Assembly: GCA_035543875.1 (NCBI GenBank)
Contig: DATKIY010000061.1
Coordinates: 1 to 23,423, forward strand
Direction: 5' to 3'
DNA from: DATKIY01 sp035543875
Lineage (GTDB): Bacteria; Actinomycetota; Actinomycetes; JAHEKZ01
Length of the DNA: 23,423 bases
The number at the start of each line of letters is the position of its first letter. The first letter of the stretch is position 1. A program made the position numbers and the translations under genes. A model generated the notes under the pieces. That model ran no database searches, was not told the DNA's origin, and saw only the letters and a list, made by a program, of their open reading frames with translations. This document shows, one piece after another, positions 21,687 to 23,423 of the stretch.

Positions 21687-23423
21687 CTAGGCGCTGCGGA
21701 GTTTGCTGCCCTTCGGGTCATACGGAGGCTCCGGCAGGATGCGCGCCACCCGTTGCTCACCGACCACATCGACGACCAGTTCAGGGTGCGTCTCCGCAAC
21801 GTCTCGGTTCACATAGGCCAAGGCAAGACTGCGTCGTACATGGTGACCGTAAGCACCGGAGGTGACGAACCCGACCCGTTTGCCCTCCAGCCAAATCCCT
21901 TCGTCGCCGGAAGCATCGGCATCCACGGCATCGATGTCGAGCAAGACCAGGCGTTGCTTGGGACCATTGTCTCGTTCGCGGACCGCCGCTTCACGGCCAA
22001 TGAAGTCAGGCTTGTCGTAGGCAACGAACCGGTCGAGCCCCGACATGGCCGGCGTGTACGCCTGAGTGAACTCGGCAGACCAGATGCCGTAAGCCTTCTC
22101 AAGACGCAAGCTATCGATCGCGCGATCACCAATCAGCCGCATCCCATACCCGCTACCCGCATCCCGCAACTGACCAAGCAACGACCGCTGCTGGTCTGTG
22201 GGGACAGTCACCTCGAAGCCAAGTTCTCCGGTCAGTGACAGTCGGCCGACGACAGCACGCGAAGTGCCGACATCCATCATCCGGCAACCGAAGAGGGGGA
22301 ATGCATCATGAGATATTTCGTCACGCGTCAGCTTCGCCAGAATCTCTCTGGATCGAGGCCCTGAAAGCGAGAATCCCATCCATTGGTCCGTGATGTTTCG
22401 TAGCTCGACGCCAGTCGATGGGAGCTGCTGACGGAACCATCGCTGATGCCATTCCTGCAGGTAGTACGAACCGACCAACCAAAAACGGTCCTCGTCGAGC
22501 TTGGTAACTGACAGGTCGCCCATGAGCCGACCAGCATGGTTCAGCATCGGTGCAAGTCTCGTGCGACCGAGCGATGGCATCTGGCTGGCTAGTAGGTGAT
22601 CAAGCCAACTCTGCGCATCGGCGCCGGTGATCTCGTATCGCGCGTAAGCCGCCGTTTCGTACAGCCCGGCGTGGTTGCGCACCGCGTCCACTTCGGCCGC
22701 GACGATCGGGTGGGCGTTTGATCGGTCGAGCGTCGGGTTCTCCACGAAGTCGGGCTGATCGGTGGCGTAGTACAACGGAACTTCAAGACCCCAGACGACG
22801 CCGAACTGGGCGCCAGCCAACCGAAGCTCGTCGTAACTTGGCGTGGTTTTGAGTGGGCGACCGGCTGGCAGCTCCTCGTTGGGGTACGCCATGAGAAATC
22901 GGCGAGCATAGAACTGCCCAGTGGTCTGGCGCAGGTACCTGTCGTTGGACGCATACGGACCGAATCTCGCGACGTCCATGCCGAACACGTCATCACCAGG
23001 GTCACCGTCAACGATCCAGTTCGCCAAGGCCAGTCCGATGCCGGCGCACTGTGAGAAGCCCGCCATGACACCGCAGGCAGCCCAGTAGTTGCGCACGCCG
23101 GGAACCGGTCCCACCAACGGGTTGCCGTCCGGCGTAAAGGTGATGGCCCCGTTGACCCACCGTTTGATGCCAACCTTTTGTAGTGCCGGAAACCGCTCGA
23201 AGCCGATAGAGAGCTCTGGACTGATTCGTTCTATTTCTTCGGGAATCAGTTCCATTCCGTAGTCCCAATCGGCTCCATCCACCATCCAGTGCCGAGGGTT
23301 GGTTTCATACACGCCGAGCAACACACCGTTGCGCTCACGCTGGAGGTAGGTAAATCCCTCAAGGTCAGTGACAGCTGGCATGTCACCCTCGATGGCTGCT
23401 ACTTCGGGAACGTCTTCGGTCAC
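21687..23423 (-). CDS. FAD-dependent dimethylglycine/sarcosine dehydrogenase-type protein with GcvT domain (partial, N-terminus off the right edge)
   Basis: 578 residues are visible and the frame is open at the window end. The GTG at 23423 is most likely an internal valine, because VTEDVPEV is the usual mid-protein strand of this family. In order come the C-terminal half of the FAD-binding DAO domain (to ~150, with NYWAACGVMAGFSQCAGIGLALA), the FAO_M linker (GRPLKTTPSYDELRLAGAQFGVVWGLEVP), the GCV_T folate-binding domain (HAGLYETAAYARYEITGADA through GLDRFV) and GCV_T_C. Full-length relatives have roughly 800-850 residues, so about 240 N-terminal residues, including the FAD Rossmann loop, are missing. 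The enzyme would oxidatively demethylate dimethylglycine or sarcosine and pass the one-carbon unit to tetrahydrofolate. Which substrate it uses cannot be settled here. Confidence 0.9.
   Translation of the reverse strand: MTEDVPEVAAIEGDMPAVTDLEGFTYLQRERNGVLLGVYETNPRHWMVDGADWDYGMELIPEEIERISPELSIGFERFPALQKVGIKRWVNGAITFTPDGNPLVGPVPGVRNYWAACGVMAGFSQCAGIGLALANWIVDGDPGDDVFGMDVARFGPYASNDRYLRQTTGQFYARRFLMAYPNEELPAGRPLKTTPSYDELRLAGAQFGVVWGLEVPLYYATDQPDFVENPTLDRSNAHPIVAAEVDAVRNHAGLYETAAYARYEITGADAQSWLDHLLASQMPSLGRTRLAPMLNHAGRLMGDLSVTKLDEDRFWLVGSYYLQEWHQRWFRQQLPSTGVELRNITDQWMGFSLSGPRSREILAKLTRDEISHDAFPLFGCRMMDVGTSRAVVGRLSLTGELGFEVTVPTDQQRSLLGQLRDAGSGYGMRLIGDRAIDSLRLEKAYGIWSAEFTQAYTPAMSGLDRFVAYDKPDFIGREAAVRERDNGPKQRLVLLDIDAVDADASGDEGIWLEGKRVGFVTSGAYGHHVRRSLALAYVNRDVAETHPELVVDVVGEQRVARILPEPPYDPKGSKLRSA

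Noticed and set aside
23421..23423. GTG at the window edge as the start of the dehydrogenase gene
   Set aside because: The protein would begin in the middle of the FAD domain. VTEDVPEV fits an internal strand, so the gene continues beyond the window.
1..23423. Mobile element, CRISPR array, prophage or tRNA-borne island
   Set aside because: No transposase, integrase, regularly spaced repeat, phage gene or tRNA-like cloverleaf was seen, and codon use looks even across the window.

Overview
The window looks like a chromosomal segment of a fairly GC-rich actinomycete (Actinomycetota). Evidence: the tRNA adenosine deaminase-associated protein at the left edge, a family I know only from this phylum; the three-subunit pntAA-pntAB-pntB transhydrogenase; a glf-glfT2 galactofuran pair of the type used for arabinogalactan in mycobacteria and relatives; and many GTG starts with GTGA stop/start overlaps. 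I cannot name the genus. Coding density is very high. No gene-free stretch exceeds 300 bases; the longest is about 210 bases (17388-17596). I see no tRNA, rRNA, CRISPR array, insertion sequence or phage gene.

Left third (1-8002), mostly minus strand. In transcription order: a small lipoprotein and an S9-family peptidase (6888 to 4685); ornithine aminotransferase rocD (4604 to 3417), preceded by a striking inverted repeat; the proton-translocating transhydrogenase operon pntAA-pntAB-pntB (3361 to 559), closed by a strong hairpin; then the start of the deaminase-associated gene, which leaves the window. A META-domain lipoprotein (+, 7041-7490) runs tail-to-tail into an ankyrin-repeat gene (-).

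Middle (8065-9986): a gene of unknown function (+) and a trimethylamine-methyltransferase-like (MttB superfamily) gene (-) converge and share one CTAG as both stop codons.

Envelope-polysaccharide region (10049-21077). Minus strand, in order: two family-2 glycosyltransferases (17387 to 15619), UDP-galactopyranose mutase glf, galactofuranosyltransferase glfT2, and two PAPS-type sulfotransferase paralogues. Divergently on the plus strand: a third paralogue of the same sulfotransferase and an unrelated Sulfotransfer_2-type enzyme. A secreted phosphodiester glycosidase-like protein (-) closes the block. The simplest reading is a locus that makes a galactofuranose-containing envelope glycan and sulfates it. 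I regard this as the most interesting content of the window.

Right end (21228-23423, minus): a truncated dimethylglycine/sarcosine dehydrogenase-type flavoprotein with a fused GcvT domain, followed 27 bases later by a DUF1622 membrane protein. With the MttB-like gene, it suggests methylated-amine or glycine-betaine breakdown flanking the glycan locus.
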